Part shown: positions 41,519 through 59,621 of the stretch, piece after piece
Layout of the letters: every line of letters begins with the position of its first letter
Position numbering within the stretch: position 1 is the first letter of the stretch
From: Deinococcus metallilatus
Lineage (GTDB): Bacteria > Deinococcota > Deinococci > Deinococcales > Deinococcaceae
Direction of reading: 5' to 3'
Assembly: GCF_004758605.1 (NCBI RefSeq)
Contig: NZ_CP038512.1
Span: 2,412,001-2,476,000, forward strand
Length of the DNA: 64,000 nt
Notes under the pieces: model-generated
Databases searched by the model: none
The model's input: the letters and a program-made list of their open reading frames with translations, nothing else
Told to the model about the DNA's origin: nothing
Program-made: the position numbers and the translations under genes

Positions 41519-41534
41519 AACCACTACCCCGCGT

Positions 41535-41992
<458 letters not shown>

Positions 41993-41996
<4 letters not shown>

Positions 41997-43636
41997 TCGG
42001 CCCCTCCCGCCTTGAAGGCCGCGTCCACGACCTCGCGCGCTTCAGCCAGGACCTCGCGCAGGTGGGCCTCGCCCTTGAAGCTCTCGGCGTAGATCTTGTA
42101 CACGTCCTCGGTGCCGCTGGGGCGGGCGGCGAACCAGGCGAAGTCGGTGGTCACCTTCAGGCCGCCGATGGGTTCCCCGTTGCCGGGCGCGCGGGTGAGC
42201 TTGGCCGTGATCGGATCGCCCGCCAGGGTGGTGGCCGTCACCTGTTCGGGGCTGAGGTTCGCCAGCACCTTTTTCTGGGCGGCGTTGGCGGGCGCGTCCT
42301 GGCGGGCGTAGGCGGTTTCGCCGTACCGTTCCGTCAACGCGGCGAAGCGTTGCGAGGGCGTCTGCCCGGTCCTCGCGGTGATCTCGGCGGCCAGCAGCCC
42401 CGCGATGATGCCGTCCTTGTCGGTGCTCCACGCGCCGCCGTCCATCCGCAGGAAACTCGCCCCGGCGCTCTCCTCGCCACCGAAGCCGAGGGAGCCGGTC
42501 AGCAGCCCTTCCACAAAGTACTTGAACCCGACGGGCACCTCCACCAGCCGCCGCCCCAGCCCCGCCGTCACGCGGTCGATCAGGGCGCTCGACACCACCG
42601 TCTTGCCCACGCCCGCCTCCGCGCTCCAGCCGGGGCGGTTCTGGAAGAGGTAGTCGATCATCACCGAGAGGTAGTGGTTGGGATTCATCAGACCGTCCAC
42701 TGTCACGATGCCGTGGCGGTCGGCGTCGGGGTCGTTGCCGATGGCAACGTCGAAGTCGCCCTTCAGGCGCAGCAGGCTCGCCATCGCGTAGGGGCTGGAG
42801 CAGTCCATCCGGATCTTGCCGTCCTTGTCCACGCTCATAAAGGCGAACTGCGGATCGATCCGGTCGTTCACGATGGTGAGGTTCAGGCCGTGCGTGTCGC
42901 GGATCGCCTCCCAGACCGGCAGGCTGGAGCCGCCGAGGGGATCGACACCCAGGCGCACCCCGCTTTGCCGGATGGCGTCCAGGTCGATCACCTGATCCAG
43001 TTCCGCGACATACGGCGTGATGAAGTCGAAGGGGTCGAGGGCGGCGAGGGCGTCCGCCAGCGAAACGCGCTTCACGTCCCGCAGCCCACCTTCCAGCAGG
43101 GCGTTCGCCCGGTTCTGCACGGCTTTGGTGATGTCGGTGTCGGCGGGGCCGCCCGAAGGCGGGTTGTACTTGAAGCCGCCGTCCTGCGGGGGGTTGTGGC
43201 TGGGCGTGATCACGATACCGTCCGCCACGTCGCCCACGCCCGCCCGGTTGTGGTTGAGGATCGCGTGGCTGACGAGGGGCGTGGGGGTGAAGAAGCCCGG
43301 CTGCGCCCGCACCCGCACACCGTTGGCGACCAGCACCTCCAGGGCGGTGATCCAGGCGGGTTCGCTGAGGGCGTGGGTGTCGAGGCCCAGGTAGAGCGGC
43401 CCGGTGATGCCCGCCGCCGCGCGGTGCTCGGCCACCGCCTGGCTGATCGCCAGGATGTGCGCCTCGTTGAAGGAGCCGTCCAGTGACGTTCCCCGGTGCC
43501 CGCTGGTGCCGAAGGCCACGCGCTGGGCCGGGTCCTGCACGTCCGGGCGCTTCTCGTAGTAGTACGCAATCAGGCGGGGAACGTTCGTCAGGAGGGACTG
43601 TGGAGCCATTTTCCCGGCCAGAGGACTCAGCGTCAT
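41993..43636 (-). CDS. pgm: Phosphoglucomutase, alpha-D-glucose phosphate-specific
   Basis: 547 aa from the ATG at 43636. It interconverts glucose-1-phosphate and glucose-6-phosphate, feeding glycogen and sugar-nucleotide synthesis. Seen: FGTSGHRG, the phosphoserine loop [11 protein letters not shown], the metal loop [10 protein letters not shown], sugar-binding [11 protein letters not shown] and the phosphate-binding [12 protein letters not shown]. The length matches E. coli Pgm. TACACT lies 6 nt before the ATG, so the transcript is probably leaderless. Confidence 0.95.
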
Positions 43637-43739
43637 AGGGGCAGTGTAAGCAGAGCGCCGGGAAAAGCAGAACCGCCACCCCATTCAGGGACGGCTCATT
43701 CACGTGACCGGCCACCCGGACAGCCTCTCCCCCACCCGC

Positions 43740-43751
43740 TACCCTGTTCCC
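43740..43751 (+). promoter_or_regulatory. Putative leaderless promoter of a microprotein gene
   Basis: TACCCT at 43740-43745, 6 nt before the ATG at 43752; no ribosome-binding site in between. Confidence 0.4.
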
Positions 43752-43862
43752 ATGCGCGAGTTCCTCAACGACTGGTGGCGCCTGGGCAAGCTGATTGCCG
43801 GAGTGATCGCCCTCCCGCTGCTGCTGTGGCTGCTGCTGGTGTGGGCAGGCGTGCTGCGGTAG
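43752..43862 (+). CDS. Putative 36-aa single-helix membrane microprotein
   Basis: Reads [18 protein letters not shown] and then a Leu/Trp/Val-rich helix ending GVLR. A short charged N-terminus plus one hydrophobic segment of about 22 residues is typical of small membrane proteins. Support: a -10 box at leaderless spacing and a position in the otherwise empty gap between pgm and glpX. No homologue is recalled, so function is unknown. Confidence 0.5.
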   Translation: MREFLNDWWRLGKLIAGVIALPLLLWLLLVWAGVLR

Positions 43863-43917
43863 CCTCCGCCCCTTCCCCTGGAACCGTTCCCAGCCGCCTT
43901 TTTCCTTCCCAGCATGG

Positions 43918-43929
43918 TACGTTGCCAGC
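43918..43929 (+). promoter_or_regulatory. Putative leaderless promoter of glpX
   Basis: TACGTT at 43918-43923, 6 nt before the ATG; no ribosome site. Confidence 0.4.
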
Positions 43930-44934
<1,005 letters not shown>

Positions 44935-46096
44935 TCCGGAAAGGTCAGGGTGAACTCCGCCCCTCCCCCGGGATGGTTGCGGGCGGTGAGCTGGCCGCCC
45001 TGCGCCTCCACCAGCGCCCGGGCGATGGCGAGGCCGAGGCCGCTGCTGGCCCGTCCCTGGGGATCGCGGGTGCGGCTGGCGTCCGCACGGTAGAACCGCT
45101 CGAAGGCGCGGGCCAGGTCGTCCGGCTGAAACCCCGGGCCGTGATCGCGCACGCGCAGGTTCGCCCCCCGGTCGTCCGCCCAGGCGCCGAGTTCGACCGG
45201 GCCGGGCGCGGCGTACCGCAGGGCATTGTCCAGCAGGTTCTGGAGGGCCTGCCGCAGGCGGTCCGGGTCCGCCTGGAGGGGAACGGGCGCGGGCGCCTGA
45301 ACGCCGAGGGCCGCGCCCACTTCCGCCGCACGGGCCGCGTAGGCTTCCGCGAGGCCCCGCAACGCCTCCCCGCCGTCCAGGGTCCGGAGGTCCAGGCTCA
45401 GCGCCCCGCTTTCCGCCAGGGACAGGGTCCGCAGGTCGGTCACCAGCCGCGCGAGCAGCAGCACCTCGCCGTGCAACCGGGCGAGGGCGGCGGCGTCCGT
45501 GGCCTGCACGCCGTCCTGCATGGCCTCGATCTCCGAGCGCATCACGGCCAGCGGCGTGCGGAGGTCATGGGCGATGTCCGCGACCAGGCCGCGCCGCCAC
45601 GCCTCCTGCCGCGCCAGGCTGGCCGTCAGGTCGTTGAAGGTGAGGGTGAGGTCGCGCAGCTCGTCCCGGCGGGGGGGGACCGGCAACTGCACGCTGCGGT
45701 CCCCCGCCTGGAGCCGCCCCACCCCTTCCGCGAGGCGGGCCAGCGGGCGCGTGAGCTGCCGCGTGACCAGCCCGGCGATGACGGTGGCGAGCAGCGCGCT
45801 CAGCAGGGCGGCCTGCACCGCGCTGCGAACGATGCTGCGCCCCGCCCCACCCGCCACCTGCTGCCAGGTCGCCGCGTCCCAGGTGGTCCCGGTGCCGACC
45901 TGCGAGCCTGCCTGGGGGCCGAACTGCGCGAGGACACGGAAGGTCGCGCCCACCGTCAGCACGGTCGTCAGCATCACGGCGAGGAGGGCGACCAGGGCAA
46001 ACATCCGCGTCAGGCGGGCGCGCAGCCCGGAGCGTGGGCGGCGGCCTGGCCGGAAGCCCCGCCCCCCCCAGGCACCGGCAGGCCGCCGGGGTCCCC

Positions 46097-46768
46097 TCAT
46101 GACACCTTCAGGCGGTAGCCCACGCCGCGCACGGTGTCCAGCAACTCGCCCCGCGCGCCGAACTTGCGCCGCAGGTTCTTGATGTGGGCGTCCACCGTGC
46201 GTTCGTCGGTGCCGCGGTCCAGCGCGCCCAGCGCCGCCAGCAGTTCCGCGCGGGTGCGGACCACCCCCGGCTCGCGGGCCAGCAGGGCCAGCAGCCGGAC
46301 CTCTCCCGCCGTCAGGTCCAGGGGACGCCCGGCCAGGTCCGCCTCGTAGCTGGCGGTGTCCACCCGCAGCGGCCCCGCGTGCAGGGTGGAAGGCGGGCTG
46401 GCGTTCCCCCCGGCGCGGCGCAGCACGGCCTTCACGCGCGCCACGACCTCACGCGGGCTGTAGGGCTTCACCACGTAATCGTCGGCGCCGATCCCGAGGC
46501 CCACCAGCCGGTCCACCTCCTCGTCGCGGGCGGTGAGCATGATGATCGGCAGCTCGGACTCGGCGCGGACGCGGCGGGCCACTTCCAGACCGTCCAGGCC
46601 GGGCAGCATCAGGTCCAGCAGCATCAGGGCCGGGCGGGCGGCCCGCCACAGTTCCAGGGCGCGGGGACCGCTGGCCGCCCGTTCGGTGTGAAAGCCCTCG
46701 CGCCGCAGGTACTCCTCCAGAATCTCCGCCAGGCGCGGTTCGTCCTCGACGATCAGGATGGTGGTCAT
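46097..46768 (-). CDS. OmpR/PhoB-family response regulator
   Basis: 223 aa from the ATG at 46768. Receiver domain with acidic pocket VEDE, phosphoacceptor Asp52 in LLDLMLPG and Lys in VVKPY; winged-helix DNA-binding domain with RTVDAHIKNLRRKF and DTVRGVGYRL. It forms a two-component pair with the kinase downstream. Cognate target genes are not visible; the SHOCT gene upstream in the same direction is a candidate. Confidence 0.92.
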   Translation of the reverse strand: MTTILIVEDEPRLAEILEEYLRREGFHTERAASGPRALELWRAARPALMLLDLMLPGLDGLEVARRVRAESELPIIMLTARDEEVDRLVGLGIGADDYVVKPYSPREVVARVKAVLRRAGGNASPPSTLHAGPLRVDTASYEADLAGRPLDLTAGEVRLLALLAREPGVVRTRAELLAALGALDRGTDERTVDAHIKNLRRKFGARGELLDTVRGVGYRLKVS

Positions 46769-46844
46769 GGGCTGGCCCCATTCTCCCCGATTCCGGGTCA
46801 CCTCCGGCCGTCCACGGGGGAGGGCCGGAGGCGGCGCGGGAACT

Positions 46845-47270
46845 TCAGAGGTCCTGCCGGGGTTCGTCCCGGCCTTGCGGGGCGCGCGGCCCTTCATCCA
46901 TCAGCGTCCGCCGCAGGGTTTCGTACTCGTCCGCGTTGATCTCGCCTTTCGCATAACGTTCACGGGCAATCTCCAGCGCGTGGCCCTCCAGAAAGCGTGC
47001 CCGCCCCCGCCGGAAGGTGGCGCGGACCTCCTCCCCCAGTCGCCCGCCGTCCGTGAACTGCGGGCGGTGCCTCCAGCCCCAGCGGCGCAGGAAAAGCACC
47101 GCGCCGATGATCAGCAGGAGGGGGAACAGGAGGAAGCCGCCGTGCAGCCCAGGCCCATACCCCGGACCGTAGCCGTAGGACCCGGGCGGATACGGCCCAC
47201 CGTAGGGCTGGGGGATGACCTGCACCGGGGTGCCGGGCGCCGCGTTGTTGATGATCACGTCCACAAACAT
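46845..47270 (-). CDS. SHOCT-domain membrane protein
   Basis: 141 aa from the ATG at 47270, with AGGAG 6 nt upstream. Order: short N-terminal segment, Gly/Pro/Tyr-rich stretch (GGPYPPGSYGYGPGYGPG), one membrane helix (about residues 46-64), and a C-terminal SHOCT motif (IARERYAKGEINADEYETLR). SHOCT parts are thought to mediate oligomerisation. It lies 76 bp before the response regulator and is probably in the same operon. Confidence 0.75.
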   Translation of the reverse strand: MFVDVIINNAAPGTPVQVIPQPYGGPYPPGSYGYGPGYGPGLHGGFLLFPLLLIIGAVLFLRRWGWRHRPQFTDGGRLGEEVRATFRRGRARFLEGHALEIARERYAKGEINADEYETLRRTLMDEGPRAPQGRDEPRQDL

Positions 47271-47405
47271 CACTGCTCCTTTCCGAAAAGGCGGGGAAAG
47301 TCTGTCCCTCACCTGCCCCGAAGGTAGGTCCGGCCCCGTGAAGCGCGGGCGGAGGCCCTGTGAATCCCGTGTGAAGGGTCAGCTTTCGCTGAAAAACGTT
47401 TAATG

Positions 47406-47440
47406 TTGAATAACCTGAAGGTAAGGCGTACCATCGGCCC
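47406..47440 (+). promoter_or_regulatory. Promoter of wrbA with -35 and -10 boxes
   Basis: TTGAAT (47406-47411), a 17-bp spacer and TACCAT (47429-47434), then 6 nt to the ATG. This is the clearest complete promoter in the window and predicts a leaderless mRNA. Confidence 0.65.
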
Positions 47441-48049
<609 letters not shown>

Positions 48050-48122
48050 AGCTCAGCGGCAGGCACGCGCTCCCAGGTAAAGCGGGGGCGCGTTGTGTTC
48101 TGCCGTGGGAAAGAGGCCAGCC

Positions 48123-48872
48123 CTACGCGCCCCGGCTGTCAAAGGTGCCCGAGCGCAGCAGCTCGCCCTCCCCCGGGCCAAAAGGCGAATGTTCCTCCGA
48201 CCAGCGCACGGCGGCCCCGATGTCGTAGGGCACCGCGCGAAAGTCCACCGCCCAGCCCTGCGGCCCGCGCGTCAGCAGCGTCCAGCGGGCCCGCGGGTCG
48301 CCGTCCACCTGATCACTGACCGCGCCCGCGTTGACCACCAGCGTGTCGCCCACACGGGTCGCGCCGGGACGGTGGGTGTGGCCGCACAGCACGACCTCCG
48401 CACCCAGCGGTTCGACCAGGGCGCACAGTTCACGCGGTTCGCGTGCCCGGTAGAACCCTCCGCTCTCCCCCTCCGGCTGCCAGACCCACAGCAGGCTGTC
48501 CCAGGCACTCGTCGGCGTGCCGTGACAGGCAAAGAGCGCCCCGTCCAGCGCGCGGGCCGTGAGGGGCAGGGCCGCCAGCCGCGCCAGCTCCCCCGGGTCC
48601 ACCTGCGTCCCCAGCCAGGCCCCGTACTCGCGGGCGAGGGGGGAGCGCCGCCCGCCCGGCCAGAGCTTCTCCTCGTTGTTGCCCCGGACCTCCAGCGCCC
48701 CCTGGCGCGCGAGGCCAAGTTGCAGGGCCGCTGCCCGCGCCGGGTCCGCCGACCCCTCCACCTGATCGCCCAGGTTCACGGTCAGGTCGGGGGCCGCCGC
48801 CCGAAGCTCGCGCAGCACGGCCTCCAGTGCAAAAGCGTTGCCATGCACGTCACTGATCACGGCCACCTTCAT
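48123..48872 (-). CDS. Calcineurin-like metallophosphoesterase
   Basis: 249 aa. Metal motifs: SDVHGN (residues 7-12), LGDQVEG, GNNEEKL, ACHGTP and GHTHRP. The third motif has Asn-Glu where GNHD or GNHE is usual, so the site may be slightly altered. Members of the YfcE-like group hydrolyse phosphodiesters; the physiological substrate is unknown. TAGGCT lies 6 nt before the ATG. Confidence 0.85.
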   Translation of the reverse strand: MKVAVISDVHGNAFALEAVLRELRAAAPDLTVNLGDQVEGSADPARAAALQLGLARQGALEVRGNNEEKLWPGGRRSPLAREYGAWLGTQVDPGELARLAALPLTARALDGALFACHGTPTSAWDSLLWVWQPEGESGGFYRAREPRELCALVEPLGAEVVLCGHTHRPGATRVGDTLVVNAGAVSDQVDGDPRARWTLLTRGPQGWAVDFRAVPYDIGAAVRWSEEHSPFGPGEGELLRSGTFDSRGA

Positions 48873-48904
48873 ACGGGCAGCCTACCGCCCGGCGCCCGGC
48901 CCGC

Positions 48905-48917
48905 TAGCATGCGGCCC
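48905..48917 (+). promoter_or_regulatory. Putative leaderless promoter of dcd
   Basis: TAGCAT at 48905-48910, 7 nt before the ATG at 48918; no ribosome site. An in-frame ATG at 48909 lies inside this box and is unlikely as a start. Confidence 0.4.
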
Positions 48918-49474
<557 letters not shown>

Positions 49475-49478
<4 letters not shown>

Positions 49479-49969
49479 TCCGTGACCGAATTGGGAGCGA
49501 TTTCCCGGCACTGGAGCGGGCGCTGCGGGAGGTCCATGAGACGGACGGCTATCCCTCGGTCTGGCCTGCCGACCCACGGGCATTTCTCGCGCCGCCCCTG
49601 ACGGTGAGCGGGTGGGTGGCCGAATTCCGGGGGGAGGTGGTGGGCCAGGTCCTTTTACGCGGGGTGCCCGAACAGGTGCCCGGCTGGATGAGCGCCGCAG
49701 GCCTTCCGGCGCCAGAGGTGCTGGTCCTCTCACGTCTTTTCGTCGCTCCGGCGGGCCGTGGCAGGGGCTTGGCCCGCAGGCTTTTCCGGACAGCCTGGGC
49801 CGGGGCGCAGGCCCTGGGCAAGCGTGCCGTTCTCGACGTTCACCACAGGAATCTGGCCGCTATCCGCCTCTACAAGAGCGAGGGCTGGCAGTGCGTCGGC
49901 ACGGTGGACGGCGACTGGCTCGACCCTGGCGGGCGCGTGCCGCGCGTCCACGTCTACGTCGCGCCTTGA
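49475..49969 (+). CDS. GNAT-family N-acetyltransferase
   Basis: 164 aa with a GTG start overlapping the dcd stop (GTGA). The acetyl-CoA loop is [20 protein letters not shown] (about residues 85-104), and [19 protein letters not shown] gives the conserved C-terminal strand. The acceptor substrate cannot be told. Coupled translation with dcd may be incidental. Confidence 0.82.
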
Positions 49970-50040
49970 CCACGCCATCTCTTAACGTCTGCTGGGCTTC
50001 CTCTCGCCTTACGGCACCGGACATCTGAAAAGCTGCCGAC

Positions 50041-50259
50041 ATGCCGGACAAAGACGACAAGAACAGCGGCCACACCAGCCTCCCCCGCCAGTACGAGCGC
50101 GACAAGAAGGAAGTGGAGGAGATCGAGGACGGTCATAAGCCCTCCTTCAAGTCTGCCAACGACCGCGAGGCGAAGGCGGCGCGCAACGAGCAGGAGAGCC
50201 GCAAAGAGTCCCGGGATGTCGAGGAAGCCCGCAGTGTCCCCGCCACGGAGCAGGGCTGA
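50041..50259 (+). CDS. Small highly charged protein, tandem paralogue 1
   Basis: 72 aa, starting MPDKDDKNSG, with EVEEIEDGHKPSF in the middle and many Lys, Glu, Asp and Arg; no hydrophobic core, so probably disordered. It shares the pattern MPD-(D/E)-K-(K/N)-SG...EVE-IED-H---F with the next gene 136 bp downstream. It has its own terminator. Function unknown; charged hydrophilic proteins are common among desiccation-related proteins, but that is only an analogy. Confidence 0.65.
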   Translation: MPDKDDKNSGHTSLPRQYERDKKEVEEIEDGHKPSFKSANDREAKAARNEQESRKESRDVEEARSVPATEQG

Positions 50260-50281
50260 GCAAGTCATCTGTGCAGGAAGG

Positions 50282-50310
50282 GTCGGGCGAGAGGCCCGGC
50301 TTTTCGTTTT
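50282..50310 (+). terminator. Terminator after charged paralogue 1
   Basis: Stem gtcgggc / gcccggc (7 bp, one G-U) with loop gagag, followed by TTTTCGTTTT. Confidence 0.75.
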
Positions 50311-50394
50311 GCCGGATTCACGCGCCCTTTATCTCTGAACCGGGCTTCAGCGTCTCCGGGTGCGTTTGAGAGCAAGGGCTGTCAGGCTCGGACT

Positions 50395-50589
50395 ATGCCA
50401 GACCAGGACGAGAAGAAGAGCGGCCTCAGCAAACAGGCAGAGCAAAAGATGGAGGAGGTGGAGCTGATCGAGGACGATCACCGGCGCACCTTCACCGGCG
50501 GCGGCGCCCCCTACGACCGGCGCGGCCCGGAGGACAAAGACGAGCGCAGGTCGGACGCTGAAAACGTTCCGGCCATCAACCAGGACTGA
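50395..50589 (+). CDS. Small highly charged protein, tandem paralogue 2
   Basis: 64 aa, MPDQDEKKSGLSKQAEQ then EVELIEDDHRRTF and a Gly-rich and charged end (NVPAINQD, compare SVPATEQG in the first paralogue). The shared head, centre and tail show duplication of a small gene. It has its own terminator with the same gtcgggcgagag core. Confidence 0.65.
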   Translation: MPDQDEKKSGLSKQAEQKMEEVELIEDDHRRTFTGGGAPYDRRGPEDKDERRSDAENVPAINQD

Positions 50590-50606
50590 GGACAACTCCC
50601 AGCAAA

Positions 50607-50633
50607 GGGTCGGGCGAGAGGTCCGGCCCTTTC
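50607..50633 (+). terminator. Terminator after charged paralogue 2
   Basis: Stem gggtcggg / tccggccc with G-U pairs around loop cgagagg, then TTTCTCC. It shares its core with the terminator of the first paralogue, so the terminator was duplicated together with the gene. Confidence 0.65.
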
Positions 50634-50655
50634 TCCATGCTGGAAAGGAACAGCT

Positions 50656-51042
50656 ATGCCCACAGAAGAACTCCAGAAACCCACGCCCGGCGTGCTGCTG
50701 CTGACCGCCCTGTTCGCCTTCGCGGGCGTCCTGCATTTCGTGAGGCCGGAGCCGTTCGACCGGATCGTGCCGCCCCAGCTCCCGCTTCCCGCCCGCACGG
50801 CCACCCTGCTGAGCGGAGCGGCGGAAATCGCGGGCGGGCTGGGACTCCTCCATCCAGCCACCCGGCCTGCCGCCCGCTGGGGGTTGATGGCGCTGCTGCT
50901 GGCGGTCTTCCCGGCAAACGTCTACATGGCCCAGCACGCCGAACGCTTCCGGCCGCTCCCCGTCTGGGGCCTCTGGGCAAGGTTGCCCCTGCAACCCCTG
51001 CTGATGCTGTTCGTCTGGCGGGCGGGGCGGCGGGCGGACTAG
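50656..51042 (+). CDS. DoxX-like membrane protein
   Basis: 128 aa with four hydrophobic segments. [20 protein letters not shown] and [20 protein letters not shown] match the DoxX/DoxD-like family, with the conserved Glu in the second helix. An AGGAAC site lies upstream. Function in this branch is unknown. Its 3' end overlaps the convergent thioesterase gene by 4 bp. Confidence 0.75.
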   Translation: MPTEELQKPTPGVLLLTALFAFAGVLHFVRPEPFDRIVPPQLPLPARTATLLSGAAEIAGGLGLLHPATRPAARWGLMALLLAVFPANVYMAQHAERFRPLPVWGLWARLPLQPLLMLFVWRAGRRAD

Positions 51043-51473
51043 GCTTGTAGACCCTCCAGCGCCGCCCGCAGCACGCCCGGAAGCTCGACCGGGCGCCGGG
51101 TGGCCCGGTCCACGTACACATGGATGAAGTGGCCCTGCGCGCAGGCCGTCTCCTCCCCTTCGCGGAACACGGCCAGTTCGTAGCGCACGCTGCTGCGCCC
51201 CAGGTGGGCCACCCGGACGCCGACGCTGAGCAGCTCGGGGAAGGCTGCCGGGGCGAAGAAGGCGCAGCCGGTTTCGACCACGAGGCCGATGACTTCACCC
51301 GCCTGGAGGTCCAGTGCCCCCCTTGAGGCAAGGTAGGCATTCACGGCGGTGTCGAAGTAGGCGTAGTAGGTGACGTTGTTGACGTGCCCGTACACGTCGT
51401 TGTCGGCCCAGCGCGTCGGCGTGGGATGGTGGTGGGGGTAGGCGCTGCGGGGCTCGGGCGTGGGGCGGGTCAT
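51039..51473 (-). CDS. Acyl-CoA thioesterase, 4HBT hotdog fold
   Basis: 144 aa from the ATG at 51473. The motif [20 protein letters not shown] (about residues 20-39) with the catalytic Asp is the 4-hydroxybenzoyl-CoA thioesterase signature. [17 protein letters not shown] ends the fold. TACGCT lies 6 nt before the start. The acyl substrate is unknown. It is divergent from a thiolase gene, which fits acyl-CoA metabolism. Confidence 0.85.
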   Translation of the reverse strand: MTRPTPEPRSAYPHHHPTPTRWADNDVYGHVNNVTYYAYFDTAVNAYLASRGALDLQAGEVIGLVVETGCAFFAPAAFPELLSVGVRVAHLGRSSVRYELAVFREGEETACAQGHFIHVYVDRATRRPVELPGVLRAALEGLQA

Positions 51474-51547
51474 GCGGGCAGCGTAACGGAAGGCCGCGTT
51501 CCGGGCACGGTGACGGGAGGTGTGACGGGGGGCCAGCACCTCCCCGC

Positions 51548-51559
51548 TAGACTGCGGGC
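51548..51559 (+). promoter_or_regulatory. Putative leaderless promoter of the thiolase gene
   Basis: TAGACT at 51548-51553, 6 nt before the ATG; no ribosome site. Confidence 0.4.
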
Positions 51560-52725
<1,166 letters not shown>

Positions 52726-52729
<4 letters not shown>

Positions 52730-53387
52730 AAGGCCCAGTACGGTCGAAATCCCGACACACACGTCACCTACCCGCCTTCACCAATCGCAAGAAAGTGAGG
52801 GGCGGCAAACGACAGATCAGGCGTGTTCAGCGATGGCGGGAGGCTCGTCTCGAACCCGACCTCAACCATTTGCGCCGCTTCGGGCAGGAGTATGTCAAGC
52901 TCACCATCGACCCCTGGTATCGCCTGGTCAAGCGTCAGCCCCCCGTCTGGCTTAGACGTGAGATGACCTTGGCTCTCCTAGATGTTTACGAATCCTGGCG
53001 CCGAAAGGTCGAGGCGTTACCGGAGGTTGAATACCTCCGCGTGTGGCTGAGTTGGCCGAACTTCATAGACTCGCAGGTCGTCATGGCGACGGGCCGACAA
53101 GCTCAACATTACCAAGACGTTTTTCTTCCTGTCGCAGAGCCGAAGGGCTTGCCATCCGAGCTGGGACCGCAGTTGCTCGCTCGCCTCTCGGAGTTCGAGT
53201 GGCAGGAGTGCCTGAGTGAGTATCCCGTGTATAAGGACGACCTCACAGCAGATGAGTTGCATTGGCTCTTCAAACGCCGTTACCGTCCTGGCCGTCTGTA
53301 CGATGGAACAGAGGTGTACTGGATTGAGCAGGGTCGGGTCTGGGTCGGCCAGAAGCTCACGAACAAAGAAGCGCCTAGCATGAACCT

Positions 53388-53391
<4 letters not shown>
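52726..53391 (+). CDS. Unknown protein with atypical base composition
   Basis: Up to 221 aa from the GTG that overlaps the thiolase stop; no better start is marked by a ribosome site. The first 60 residues are very basic ([20 protein letters not shown]), then a mixed helical region rich in Trp and Tyr ([40 protein letters not shown]). I recognise no family. The DNA is visibly less GC-rich than both neighbours, with codons such as tta, aat and cga. It ends in an ATGA overlap with the ankyrin gene. It may be a horizontally acquired gene placed between two native ones. Confidence 0.55.
53376..53387 (+). promoter_or_regulatory. Putative leaderless promoter of the ankyrin gene
   Basis: TAGCAT at 53376-53381, inside the 3' end of the upstream frame and 6 nt before the ATG; no ribosome site. 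Confidence 0.4.
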
Positions 53392-54106
<715 letters not shown>

Positions 54107-54110
<4 letters not shown>

Positions 54111-54673
54111 CTGATCCCCTCCGAGATGGCAAGCCCGACCGCGCTCCAGCCGACGGCGAACAGGTCAACGAGCTGACCGAGCAGCCGGATTACCGCACCG
54201 GCTACCAGATGCCCGACCCCAAGGACGACCACCAGCGCCACTACACCACCACCCCCCCCGAAGACCGGGTGGGCAGTGCCGACCACGGCGTTTACCAGCC
54301 GGTCGAGGCGCAGGACCCCAAGGAGATCACCGGGCAGTTCGACCATCTGGCGACCCGTGACCCGGTGGCGATGGAACATGCCCCGCAAAGGGCCGAGTTC
54401 GCGGGGGCGCAGACGGTGGAGGGCCTGGGTATCAACACCGACACGCCGATGGATCTGGTGGCCCCGATGGCCGTCGGCATGGCCGTCACGTCGAGCATGG
54501 CGACGGCCGAGGAAACCGAGGTGGAACTCCGCGACCCCAACCGCAACTATGTCCCGCCCGGCAAGGAAGTGGTCCCCCACGTCCCCGAGGAACCCGGCGA
54601 CCTGCTCCCCGGCACCCCCCCCGAGATCAAGGCCGAGGTCGCGGGCACCGAGGACAACGACGACCGCCTGTAA
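54107..54673 (+). CDS. Hydrophilic, probably disordered protein
   Basis: 188 aa, starting [20 protein letters not shown], rich in Asp, Glu, Pro and His. A short less polar segment [20 protein letters not shown] (about residues 116-135) is the only hydrophobic part. The start overlaps the ankyrin gene stop and a strong terminator follows. No family recognised; it may be a partner of the ankyrin protein, judging only by the coupling. Confidence 0.6.
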
Positions 54674-54691
54674 GCGCAGCCCGCCCAGCCG

Positions 54692-54719
54692 AAACCCCCG
54701 CCACATGGACGGGGGTTTT
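54692..54719. terminator. Bidirectional terminator between convergent operons
   Basis: Perfect 9-bp stem aaacccccg / cgggggttt with a 9-nt loop, followed by one more T, and with an A-run on the 5' side, so it can act in both directions. It separates the thiolase-ankyrin run from aceF. Confidence 0.85.
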
Positions 54720-54756
54720 CACTTTCTTTTGCTGTCTGCTGAGGGCTGAGCGCTCT

Positions 54757-56586
<1,830 letters not shown>

Positions 56587-56587
56587 T

Positions 56588-56622
<35 letters not shown>

Positions 56623-56625
56623 GTT

Positions 56626-56675
56626 CAGCTATCAGCCTTCAGCATAGAGGGCTGGCCGCTGAAGGCTGATAGCTG
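56626..56675. repeat. Perfect 18-bp inverted repeat between aceE and aceF
   Basis: cagctatcagccttcagc (56626-56643) and its exact reverse complement (56658-56675) are separated by 14 bp and fill most of the aceE-aceF gap. It can form a strong hairpin in the transcript without a T-run. It is the longest member of the interspersed CAGC family here. Confidence 0.75.
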
Positions 56676-56680
56676 ACGGC

Positions 56681-59425
<2,745 letters not shown>

Positions 59426-59431
59426 GCCCGT

Positions 59432-59461
59432 AGTGTATGCCCCCGCATTGACTGCTTCCAA
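59432..59461 (-). promoter_or_regulatory. Putative leaderless promoter of aceE
   Basis: On the minus strand TTGGAA, an 18-bp spacer and TACACT (59432-59437), 6 nt before the ATG. Confidence 0.5.
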
Positions 59462-59621
59462 CAGGCAAAATGAGGCGATTCACCACGGGGGATGGTGAGT
59501 GTGCCAAGCTGGAGGAAGGTACGCGGGACGCGGGAAAAAGAGGAGCTGCCGCGACTCCTCCCGCTTCTGAAGTCCGGAAAGCGTCTGCGCCCTCACCGCG
59601 TCCTCCCCCGAAAGGACCCCC

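Larger units (their letters stand above)
40758..41528 (+). mobile_element. IS1-family insertion sequence, full length
   Basis: 771 bp, close to the 768 bp of classical IS1. The ends are imperfect inverted repeats: ggtcgtggctttt at the left and, reading inward from the right, ggtagtggtttca (15 of the first 24 positions match). It is flanked by an exact 8-bp duplication. Inside are an InsA-like frame and an InsB-like frame in the -1 phase, with a run of seven A between them. It landed between the stop codon of the minus-strand gene at 41535 and the str promoter. Confidence 0.88.

Noticed and set aside
59500..59600. T-box-like or riboswitch leader before the LysR gene
   Set aside because: ggaaggtacgcgggacgcggg looked briefly like a T-box antiterminator, but the conserved TGGNACC core is missing, the following hairpin is interrupted, and no aminoacyl or transport gene follows.
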